Shown piece after piece: positions 8,919 through 14,826 of a stretch of 46,809 nt of DNA; positions within the stretch are counted from its first letter, which is position 1; every line of letters begins with the position of its first letter. The notes under the pieces are model-generated. The model ran no database searches and was not told the origin of the DNA. It was given only the letters and a program-made list of their open reading frames with translations. The stretch spans positions 1 through 46,809 of the forward strand of contig CANRFZ010000020.1 of the NCBI GenBank assembly GCA_947630025.1, written 5' to 3'. The translations under genes were made by a program, and so were the position numbers. This stretch comes from an uncultured Lachnospiraceae bacterium. GTDB lineage: Bacteria; Bacillota; Clostridia; Lachnospirales; Lachnospiraceae.

Positions 8919-10670
8919 ATGGATTCACAGAAAAATGAGGATATCCTGAATCTGGCGCTGGATACGCCCTTAGAGGAGCGGGAGCGGTCGCCGGAACTGA
9001 ATGCGGGGTTTGACGCGGAGGAGAAGACATGGGAAGTGATTGTCAAGTACCACGGCTCCCTGCGGGAGCTGGAGGAACGGCAGATCAAGGTGGAGGAACT
9101 GATCGCGGGGTACGCGATCCTCACCGTGCCGGAGTCGGAGATGGCGCTTCTGGCACAGACGGAGCAGATCGAATATGTGGAAAAGCCCAAACGCCTGTTT
9201 TTTGACGATCTGGCGGGGAATACGGCTTCATGCTACGCACCGGGGACCGAACTTTACGGCGGGCTGACCGGGCGCGGGGTGCTGGTGGCGGTCATCGATT
9301 CGGGAATCAGCTATTGGAACAGGGATTTTTGTAACGCGGACGGAACGACGCGGATCAGATATCTGTACGATCAGGTGTTGGGGCGGGAGTATAGCAGGGA
9401 GCAGATCAACGAGGCGCTGGCTGCGGGCAGCAGGCAGCAGGCGCAGCTTCTCGTTCCCAGCACGGACACCACCGGGCACGGAACGGCGGTGGCGGGGATC
9501 GCTGCAGGCAGCGGGATGGACGGAGCAGCGTATGCCGGTGTCGCCAGAGAGAGCGAGCTGCTGATCGTGCGGCTGGGAACGCCGCGCCCCGATTCTTTCC
9601 CGCGGACAACCGAACTGATGCGGGCACTGACTTATGTGGTCAATAAGGCGGTGGCGCTGGAAATGCCGGTGGCCGTCAATCTGAGCTTCGGTAATACCTA
9701 CGGCGCCCACAACGGCACATCGCTGCTGGAGCGATTTCTCGATAATGTTTCGGAGATCGGCCGCAGCGTCATCTGTGTCGGAAGCGGCAACGAGAGCGCT
9801 TCCGGCGGGCACGTGGGCGGCAGCATGGCGACGGATAGAATTGACGGAAGTGTCATAAATGACGGCGCGCGGATCGAGCTGCTGGTCGGCGAATACGAGA
9901 CAGGGCTGAACGTCCAGTTGTGGAAGGAATATACCGACCGATATACAGTGACACTCGTGTCACCTGCGGGAGAGACGCTGACAGTAGATACTGACCGTGT
10001 CGGTAAACAGAGCGATACGCTGGATGGAACACGGATTCTTCTGTATAACGGAGAACCGGCGCCCTATCTGACCGGGCAGGAGATTTATTTTGAATTTCTG
10101 CCGGAAGGGAACAACCGTTATCTTCGGGGCGGCGTGTGGACGTTCCTGCTGCGGCCCCTGCGGATCGTGACAGGCAATTATGCGCTATATCTGCCGTCGG
10201 GCGCGGCGAGGAATAGTAACACACGTTTTGTAAAGCCTACGCCGGATGTGACGCTGACGATCCCCTCCACCGCTTCCAAGGTGATTACGGTGGGCGCGTA
10301 TGATCCGGTCTATGAGGCGTATGCGGATTTTTCCGGCAGGGGCTATCTGTATCAGGATCAGGTTAACAGCCGCACGGCGGATTCCTTTGTGAAGCCCGAT
10401 CTGGCAGCGCCGGGCGTGAATGTGACGGCCCCGCAGCGGGACGGCGGCTACGCCGCTTATACAGGAACGTCTTTTGCAACGCCTTTTGTGACCGGCGCGG
10501 CGGCGCTTCTGATGCAGTGGGGCATCGTGGAGGGTAACGACCGTTATTTATATGGCGAAAAAGTCAAGGCTTATCTGCGGCGCGGCGCCAGACCGCTGCA
10601 GGGCGAGACGGATCTGCCCAACGCCAGAGTCGGCTACGGGGCGTTGTGCATCGAGGGGAGTATTCCCTAG
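8919..10670 (+). CDS. S8 family serine peptidase, Csp-like subtilisin
   Basis: A 583-residue subtilisin. A prodomain-like N-terminus (about residues 1-95) with SELxLLAQTEQIEYVEKPKR-type ends leads into the catalytic domain: Asp in LVAVIDSGIS, His in TTGHGTAVAGIAAGSG and Ser in YTGTSFATPFVTGAAALL. About 200 residues of beta-rich sequence separate His and Ser, as in Csp-type spore germination proteases of Clostridia. No signal peptide is visible. All three catalytic residues are present, so it should be active. The start is the ATG at 8919, preceded by GGTGAGG at a five-base spacing; a GTG at 8913 lies inside that site. The gene stands alone. Confidence 0.88.
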   Translation: MDSQKNEDILNLALDTPLEERERSPELNAGFDAEEKTWEVIVKYHGSLRELEERQIKVEELIAGYAILTVPESEMALLAQTEQIEYVEKPKRLFFDDLAGNTASCYAPGTELYGGLTGRGVLVAVIDSGISYWNRDFCNADGTTRIRYLYDQVLGREYSREQINEALAAGSRQQAQLLVPSTDTTGHGTAVAGIAAGSGMDGAAYAGVARESELLIVRLGTPRPDSFPRTTELMRALTYVVNKAVALEMPVAVNLSFGNTYGAHNGTSLLERFLDNVSEIGRSVICVGSGNESASGGHVGGSMATDRIDGSVINDGARIELLVGEYETGLNVQLWKEYTDRYTVTLVSPAGETLTVDTDRVGKQSDTLDGTRILLYNGEPAPYLTGQEIYFEFLPEGNNRYLRGGVWTFLLRPLRIVTGNYALYLPSGAARNSNTRFVKPTPDVTLTIPSTASKVITVGAYDPVYEAYADFSGRGYLYQDQVNSRTADSFVKPDLAAPGVNVTAPQRDGGYAAYTGTSFATPFVTGAAALLMQWGIVEGNDRYLYGEKVKAYLRRGARPLQGETDLPNARVGYGALCIEGSIP

Positions 10671-10696
10671 GTAGTCTCTCAAAGTCTTTTCCGGCC

Positions 10697-10718
10697 CAAA
10701 GAGAGAATCCTCTTTTCC
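10697..10718 (+). terminator. Weak terminator candidate after the S8 peptidase
   Basis: AAAGAG-agaatc-CTCTTT plus one more T lies 30 bases past the peptidase stop. The stem is short and low in GC, so the call is tentative. Confidence 0.35.
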
Positions 10719-10799
10719 AGACAAAAGAAAATTCCCGTTGTCTTTAACGTACCATATATATATAAACGGCATATATATTATTTATAAACGACATTACGA

Positions 10800-10828
10800 T
10801 TGACAAATGGGAATGTATTGGATAGAAT
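10800..10828 (+). promoter_or_regulatory. Near-consensus promoter of small-peptide mRNA 1
   Basis: TTGACA and TAGAAT are separated by 17 bp. The predicted transcript starts near 10835 and runs through a CCCC-gcaa-GGGG hairpin, the two shared blocks (10851-10858 and 10874-10882) and the small ORF at 10908 to the terminator ending at 11008. Confidence 0.8.
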
Positions 10829-10907
10829 TAAAACTGCCCCGCAAGGGGTAGGGCGTTGTCATAAAACGGTAGGCGGTTAGCCACATCACCCGAAAGGGGG
10901 TGAGGCC

Positions 10908-10985
10908 ATGCGAATTACGCTACATATTGGAGCCTTAACGGTAACAATAATCGTAAAAAGCAGAAACCGCCACTCGGCAAAGTGA
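10908..10985 (+). CDS. 25-residue peptide, candidate type I toxin
   Basis: Starts MRITLHIGALTVTIIVK and ends SRNRHSAK: a short hydrophobic beta-branched stretch with a basic tail. Too short for most gene callers. Evidence for expression is the near-consensus promoter 80 bases upstream, the strong AGGGGGTGAGG ribosome site and the terminator that overlaps the end of the ORF. CACCC at 10887-10891 can pair with GGGTG at 10898-10902 and hide part of the ribosome site. A convergent RNA on the other strand ends at the same terminator. Toxicity is inference from this layout; it could also be a harmless leader or membrane peptide. Confidence 0.6.
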   Translation: MRITLHIGALTVTIIVKSRNRHSAK

Positions 10986-11008
10986 CGGTTTCAAGGCTTA
11001 TGCTTTTT
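10955..11008. terminator. Bidirectional terminator of module 1
   Basis: A GAAACCG-c-CACT / AGTG-a-CGGTTTC hairpin is flanked by AAAAAGC on the left and GCTTTTT on the right, giving T runs on both strands. It terminates the peptide mRNA and the opposing small RNA, whose only complementary overlap is this region. Confidence 0.75.
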
Positions 11009-11060
11009 GAAATCCATTAACTGATCCGGGCTAACCGCTTATCGGCAACGCCCTTTTCTA
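10955..11060 (-). ncRNA. Predicted convergent small RNA 1 (antitoxin candidate)
   Basis: About 105 nt, from the promoter at 11066-11093 to the shared terminator. Its 5' end carries the blocks GGGCGTTG and CGGTTAGCC in the same sense as in the peptide mRNA. No ORF of note. It overlaps the 3' end of the peptide mRNA by about 54 nt of perfect complementarity. An antitoxin role is inference. Confidence 0.55.
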
Positions 11061-11065
11061 TCCCC

Positions 11066-11093
11066 ATTATAGCGGATTCTCCGCTTTTGTCAA
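11066..11093 (-). promoter_or_regulatory. Consensus promoter of small RNA 1
   Basis: TTGACA and TATAAT at 16 bp: both hexamers are perfect. The spacer contains the palindrome AGCGGA-ttc-TCCGCT (11071-11085), a possible repressor site. It is among the strongest promoters in the window. Confidence 0.85.
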
Positions 11094-11115
11094 GCGGCGG
11101 GTATGGTTTGAGTAT

Positions 11116-11163
11116 AAATTTGCGCTATCGCGGTGTGAAAAATTTGCGCCCTCGCAGTATGAA
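11116..11163. repeat. Two 24-bp direct repeats between divergent small-RNA promoters
   Basis: Two tandem units beginning AAATTTGCGC and ending TATGAA or TGTGAA (11116-11139 and 11140-11163), differing at a few positions. They lie between the divergent promoters of the two small RNAs. Confidence 0.75.
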
Positions 11164-11170
11164 AAAGTTC

Positions 11171-11199
11171 TTGACGGAAGTGTCAGTCAGTGCTAACAT
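11171..11199 (+). promoter_or_regulatory. Promoter of small RNA 2
   Basis: TTGACG and TAACAT are separated by 17 bp. It drives a short RNA towards the terminator at 11254-11299. Confidence 0.7.
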
Positions 11200-11205
11200 A
11201 TTTGA

Positions 11206-11299
11206 TAGAAAAGGTGTTACCGTGAAACAACGGTTCGCCTCGGTTATTTGCTAATCAAAAAAGCAACTTAACTTTGGTCGGTGCGGTTGCTTTTTTGAT
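11206..11299 (+). ncRNA. Predicted convergent small RNA 2 (antitoxin candidate)
   Basis: About 90 nt, with the blocks AGGTGTTACC (11212-11221) and CGGTTCGCCT (11231-11240) at its 5' end and the 14-bp terminator stem at its 3' end. It contains a possible 10-codon ORF, GTG at 11222 to TAA at 11254 (MKQRFASVIC), preceded by AAGGTG, which may be chance. It overlaps the 3' end of the second peptide mRNA. An antitoxin role is inference. Confidence 0.55.
11254..11299. terminator. Bidirectional terminator of module 2
   Basis: A perfect 14-bp inverted repeat, ATCAAAAAAGCAAC and GTTGCTTTTTTGAT, with an 18-nt loop gives six T on each strand. The stop codon of the minus-strand peptide ORF (11268-11270) lies in the loop region. 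Confidence 0.85.
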
Positions 11300-11390
11300 G
11301 TCTTTTATTTTTTCTGGTCTGCCGAATACTGATTATTGTGACGATGATACTGATCACCGTCACTACAATACCGACAAGTTCCAAAATCAT
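11268..11390 (-). CDS. 40-residue membrane peptide, candidate type I toxin
   Basis: A single hydrophobic segment, ELVGIVVTVISIIVTIIS, follows MIL, and a strongly basic tail (RQTRKNKRHQKSNRTD) comes after. One membrane span plus a charged tail is the usual form of type I toxins such as Fst or TxpA. It has no good ribosome site of its own. Its ATG overlaps the stop codon of a 14-codon upstream ORF in the arrangement ATGA, so translation is probably coupled. The mRNA starts near 11516 and ends at the shared terminator. Toxicity is not shown by sequence. Confidence 0.62.
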   Translation of the reverse strand: MILELVGIVVTVISIIVTIISIRQTRKNKRHQKSNRTDQS

Positions 11391-11431
11391 TCCGAACACC
11401 AATAGTGCTTACCTCTCACGTTATTTTCCAT
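11387..11431 (-). CDS. 14-residue leader ORF coupled to the membrane peptide
   Basis: Encodes MENNVRGKHYWCSE. AAGGAGGGG lies six bases before the ATG and is one of the strongest ribosome sites in the window, although the CTTCC at the start of the segment can pair with GGAGG and hide it. Its TGA overlaps the ATG of the 40-residue ORF. The layout recalls mok/hok coupling. Confidence 0.55.
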   Translation of the reverse strand: MENNVRGKHYWCSE

Positions 11432-11485
11432 ATGTATCCCCTCCTTCGACACAGGAAGTTCTCAAAATGTACTCATTTTGGCGAA

Positions 11486-11516
11486 AGGCGAACCGCTGCC
11501 CGTTTTGGTAACACCT
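11486..11516 (-). repeat. Right-hand copy of the two-block motif
   Basis: On the minus strand AGGTGTTACC (11516-11507) and CGGTTCGCCT (11495-11486) lie at the very 5' end of the predicted peptide mRNA 2, 11 bases apart. The same blocks occur 9 bases apart on the plus strand at 11212-11240, so they form an inverted repeat in the DNA. Confidence 0.8.
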
Positions 11517-11522
11517 ACATTT

Positions 11523-11550
11523 ATTCTAACATAGTAGTAAAGTTTTTCAA
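11523..11550 (-). promoter_or_regulatory. Promoter of peptide mRNA 2
   Basis: On the minus strand TTGAAA and TAGAAT are separated by 16 bp, placing the first transcribed base next to the AGGTGTTACC block. Confidence 0.7.
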
Positions 11551-11877
11551 GATGTGACGCAAACAAAATTTACCACAAAATTTTATTTTATATCACGCAA
11601 ATAAAATCTTATTTCATCCTTTTATAATTTATTAGAAAAACATGAAAGGATGAGCGAAAAATAGCACTATCTGATGGAGCGTTTCGCTGGCGGGAAAATG
11701 ATATGGCATGAACCTATGGTATTTTTTACGACAAAAAAGAACATTTCAAAACAAGTCTATTGATTCCGATCAATTTTTTTACGATAAACATTACACAAGA
11801 GTGGCGTAATAGCAACCTGCAGCAGCAGGAAAACGAGAAACGGATTTCAAATTATCAAGCGCAAGGAGGGCAAAACG
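11551..11877. other. AT-rich gap upstream of the orphan gene
   Basis: No gene is seen in this 327-base stretch. It holds a 9-bp inverted repeat TCATCCTTT / AAAGGATGA (11614-11622, 11645-11653), two similar 16-base sequences starting GACGCAAAC and CACGCAAAT, a repeated TTTTTTACGA, and ATTGAT-tccg-ATCAAT followed by seven T (11759-11780). A possible promoter is TTGATT-17-GATAAA (11760-11788). Its base composition is clearly more AT-rich than the flanking genes. Confidence 0.5.
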
Positions 11878-12729
11878 ATGAGAATCAATGGAAATTTCCT
11901 TAACTTTATGAATAGCAGCTTCTTTAACCGTTCTTCTGTGGTTTCAAGGCTATTTGGAAGCAGGCACGCCGGGAACGTGCACACGCAGGACAGAAACCGT
12001 GTCGATAAGCATTTCTCGTCTCATATGGAGGATGGCGTTTTTTACCAAAAAGGACACCGCCCAGAATCGAAACTCTATACAAGACAGGGAACTTTTGTAG
12101 ATGCGAGCTCGAGGCAGGCTCCGAACCGGCGCAACGCATTTCGTCCATTTCATTCCGAACAGGAAGCCCTGCATTCTCAGGTGATACATGGAACGAATCC
12201 CAAGCAGGTGTCTGTGAAGGACAACGAGGTGCATTTTGAGAGCCACTCGTATTATGAATTTACGGACAAAGACGGAAAAGCGCACACGGTGTTTTCCTTG
12301 AATACCACGTTGAGTACGGATACTTATGCGGACTTTGATCAAGAAGCGGCGGACTATGTTGATTTCTGGGGAAGTCTGGCCAATGGAAACACTTCCGCAT
12401 TGAAGGAAAAATACAGTCAGTCTGAAATCAGGGATAAACTGGAGGAAGCGGGCATTCAGAACGGATTTTTCACGGTAGGTGTCGGTAAAAGTTCTCAAAC
12501 GTATTACCTCTCTCAAAACAAAGATGTGGATGCGCTTTTTTCAAAAGAAGAATATGACAAACAGTACAATGCGCTGACCAGCGGAAAAGCATTTGCACTG
12601 GATGATTTCCAGCCGGGGCAGACGGTGACAGTCGGCGGAAAGGATTATGTCCTGAAAGACGATAAGAGCATAGACATAGAGTATGGGGCGGAGCTTTATT
12701 CGTCGGGAGGTTTGGAAACCTTTGCATAA
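11878..12729 (+). CDS. Hypothetical protein, unrecognised
   Basis: 283 residues; I do not recognise it. No signal peptide or membrane segment is evident. The first 25 residues (MRINGNFLNFMNSSFFNRSS and on) are amphipathic and rich in N, S and F; residues 30-100 are basic, polar and probably disordered; from about 105 on the sequence looks folded (VHFESHSYYEFTDKDGKAHT and later VTVGGKDYVLKDD). AAGGAGGG seven bases before the ATG is a strong ribosome site. Codon use and GC are lower than in neighbouring genes, and it sits next to the small RNA modules, which suggests acquisition by transfer. A secreted or surface-appendage protein is possible but unsupported. Confidence 0.75.
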   Translation: MRINGNFLNFMNSSFFNRSSVVSRLFGSRHAGNVHTQDRNRVDKHFSSHMEDGVFYQKGHRPESKLYTRQGTFVDASSRQAPNRRNAFRPFHSEQEALHSQVIHGTNPKQVSVKDNEVHFESHSYYEFTDKDGKAHTVFSLNTTLSTDTYADFDQEAADYVDFWGSLANGNTSALKEKYSQSEIRDKLEEAGIQNGFFTVGVGKSSQTYYLSQNKDVDALFSKEEYDKQYNALTSGKAFALDDFQPGQTVTVGGKDYVLKDDKSIDIEYGAELYSSGGLETFA

Positions 12730-12794
12730 GAACGGCTTGGCGCTGGCGGCGGAGGCAGCCACGCAGCCTCCCCACCGAAAATTGCAAACAACGG

Positions 12795-12823
12795 TTGACA
12801 AGAAAACAGGATGGCAGCATACT
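12795..12823 (+). promoter_or_regulatory. Promoter candidate for degV
   Basis: TTGACA and CATACT are separated by 17 bp, about 125 bases before the degV start. The leader contains the hairpin CGGCTCT-ccggac-AGAGCCG. Confidence 0.5.
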
Positions 12824-12948
12824 GGTCATAGCGGTGAAGATCCGGCTCTCCGGACAGAGCCGACACGGAAACCGGCGGGAGGACTTCGGACGGAATCCCG
12901 CAGGACACAACGATATCCGGGAAACGATTGCAAAGGAGATAACCGACC

Positions 12949-13803
12949 ATGGGCGTAAGAATCATCAGTGACTCCGCCTGCGATATTTCGCAGAGTGAGG
13001 CGAAACAAATGAATATCACGGTGCTGCCGTTAAAAACGCTGATCGACGGCGTGGAATATCTGGACGGCGTCACCCTCAGCGCGGAGGAATTTTATGAAAA
13101 GCTGGAAACGTGCAGCAAACTGCCGACTACGAGCCAGCTTTCCCCGGCGGAATTTGAGGACGTGTTCCGCCAGACGGCGGACGACGGCGACGAGGCGGTG
13201 GTCATCACCCTTTCAGGCAAACTGTCTGGAACGGTGCAGAGCGCCACGATCGCGGCGGCGGATTATCAGGACAACGTCTGGGTGGTGGACAGCGGCAGCG
13301 TCACCATCGGACAGGGGATTCTGGTGCGGTACGCCGCGCTGCTCAGGGACGGCGGCATGAGCGGACGGGAGATTGCGGAGAATCTGGAGCGGATCAAGCG
13401 CCGCGTCTGCCTGCTGGCGCGGGTGGACACGCTGGAATATCTGGTGCGCGGCGGGCGCCTCTCGAAGGCGGCGGGATTCGCGGGAAATATGCTGAATATC
13501 AAGCCGGTGCTCAGTGTGGAGGACGGCGAGGTGAAGGTCATCGGCAAGGCCCGCGGTTCACGGCAGAGCGACAATATGCTGACGGAATTTATCTGCAAGA
13601 AAGGCGGCATTGATTTTGGTCTGCCGGCGATGCTGGCTTTTTCTGGAACGGACGACGCGCTGCTGAAAGGCTATATCGACAATAGCCGTGCGCTATGGGA
13701 AGGCCACTTAAACGAGCTGCCGGTTACGATGATCGGCAGCACCATCAGCACCCATGCGGGCCCCGGCGCCATAGCGGTGGCGTTTTTTGCGGAAGAACAA
13801 TAG
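12949..13803 (+). CDS. DegV family fatty-acid-binding protein
   Basis: A 284-residue DegV protein; the family binds fatty acids and in some Firmicutes (FakB) presents them to a fatty acid kinase. Typical landmarks are the start VRIISDSACDIS, the TTSQLSPAEF block, VVDSGSVTIGQGILV, and LEYLVRGGRLSKAAGF with NMLNIKPVLSVEDGEV. AAAGGAG sits upstream of the ATG at a normal spacing. It stands alone with its own promoter candidate; no fatty acid kinase is nearby, so which DegV subtype it is cannot be said. Confidence 0.9.
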   Translation: MGVRIISDSACDISQSEAKQMNITVLPLKTLIDGVEYLDGVTLSAEEFYEKLETCSKLPTTSQLSPAEFEDVFRQTADDGDEAVVITLSGKLSGTVQSATIAAADYQDNVWVVDSGSVTIGQGILVRYAALLRDGGMSGREIAENLERIKRRVCLLARVDTLEYLVRGGRLSKAAGFAGNMLNIKPVLSVEDGEVKVIGKARGSRQSDNMLTEFICKKGGIDFGLPAMLAFSGTDDALLKGYIDNSRALWEGHLNELPVTMIGSTISTHAGPGAIAVAFFAEEQ

Positions 13804-13856
13804 GACGCACCACAGAGAAGACAATAGAGAGGACAACAGAATAGACGGCACAGGCG

Positions 13857-14741
13857 TTATTTGACGCACAGTGCGCAGTATCCCCGCCCTTCTACGCTGA
13901 ATAGCATACTGTAGGGCGGGTATTCTTTGTCAAACGTGCGGACGAACTGCTCCATCGTCAACAGGTCGTTCCGCTCGAGATAGTATTTCTTTTCCGACAT
14001 GAAATGGTCTTTCAGCGTGCCGATGAACTGCTCCGACAGAATCCGCATCGCGGAGACGGCGGTCTGGTCGATGCGCGGGATATCCTGACTGAGAATCTCG
14101 CTGAGCGTCTTTAACACCAGCGCCTCCTCAAAGACCAGATAGAACAACAGATAACTTTTGTCCTTGGACACGTAGGACAGGCGGTAGCAGAGCGTTTTGC
14201 CCGTGCCGAAATCCTCGCCGCCGTAGTGCTGGCTGACGACCTGCGTCCTGCACTGGCACATGGTTTCCAGCGCACGGATGCCCATTTTGGACAGTGCGCT
14301 CATCTCGCCCTCGGACGCGGGATGCTTCCACTTGCTGGCGCTCTTGCCGGTGATCGCATAGTCTTCGATCATGATGTGGGCGCTGAGCCAGCCGGTGCAG
14401 ATCCCCAGAAAATGCCGCACGGATTCCGGAGAATAGTCCTGCGCTTCCAGCTCCTCCTCCAGCGTGGGGAGCGTCTCACTGCGCAGATTGTCGTGGAGGC
14501 TCTTGTGGATCTCGTAGCCCGCGTAACCGACGGACTGCATATAGGCCTCCTCCTCCGCGAAATGCTTCATCGCGTAGCTCTTGAAATATTTGATCCCCTC
14601 GCGGCAGGCGTGCTGCTGCTTGGCGGCGTCTTCGTTTAAGTCCAGCAGCTTGCCGACGATGGCAAAAAGTCTCTGGTGCGCTCTGTCTATCGTGTCCACG
14701 CCGATACAGAACCGGTCGTTCCATTTGATCTCGTTGGGCAT
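13857..14741 (-). CDS. Bacteriohemerythrin with extra C-terminal domain
   Basis: 294 residues. Residues 1-135 form a hemerythrin domain, a di-iron oxygen-binding four-helix bundle; the ligand pattern is visible in TIDRAHQRLF, MKHFAEEE, YEIHKSLHDN and AHIMIEDYAI. The remaining 155 residues are a separate domain. Its segment LVFEEALVLKTLSEIL followed by an acidic loop and SAMRILSEQFIGTLKDHF faintly recalls CheX/CheC-like phosphatases, but this is only a guess. AAGGAGA four bases upstream supports the start. It lies 85 bases downstream of a chemoreceptor gene on the same strand, suggesting a role in oxygen or redox taxis. Confidence 0.85.
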   Translation of the reverse strand: MPNEIKWNDRFCIGVDTIDRAHQRLFAIVGKLLDLNEDAAKQQHACREGIKYFKSYAMKHFAEEEAYMQSVGYAGYEIHKSLHDNLRSETLPTLEEELEAQDYSPESVRHFLGICTGWLSAHIMIEDYAITGKSASKWKHPASEGEMSALSKMGIRALETMCQCRTQVVSQHYGGEDFGTGKTLCYRLSYVSKDKSYLLFYLVFEEALVLKTLSEILSQDIPRIDQTAVSAMRILSEQFIGTLKDHFMSEKKYYLERNDLLTMEQFVRTFDKEYPPYSMLFSVEGRGYCALCVK

Positions 14742-14826
14742 AAGGTCTCCTTATCCGTCTGATTCGTCTCGGTTTCGTCTGATTTCATTGATCTTTCCGC
14801 TTCGATTCGCTCTTACCTCTGCGGCT

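Noticed and set aside
10800..11550. MITE or insertion sequence from the inverted blocks
   Set aside because: Blocks are only 8-10 bp, lie inside promoters' transcribed regions, show no target duplication and contain complete transcription units; kept as a secondary explanation only.
12730..12948. Gene in the gap before degV (open frame at 12683-12958)
   Set aside because: The frame overlaps the end of the orphan gene, has no ribosome site and reads as low-quality coding; the gap holds a promoter candidate and small hairpins only.
13804..13856. Terminator between degV and the hemerythrin gene
   Set aside because: Only CA- and GA-rich sequence; no stem or T run seen.
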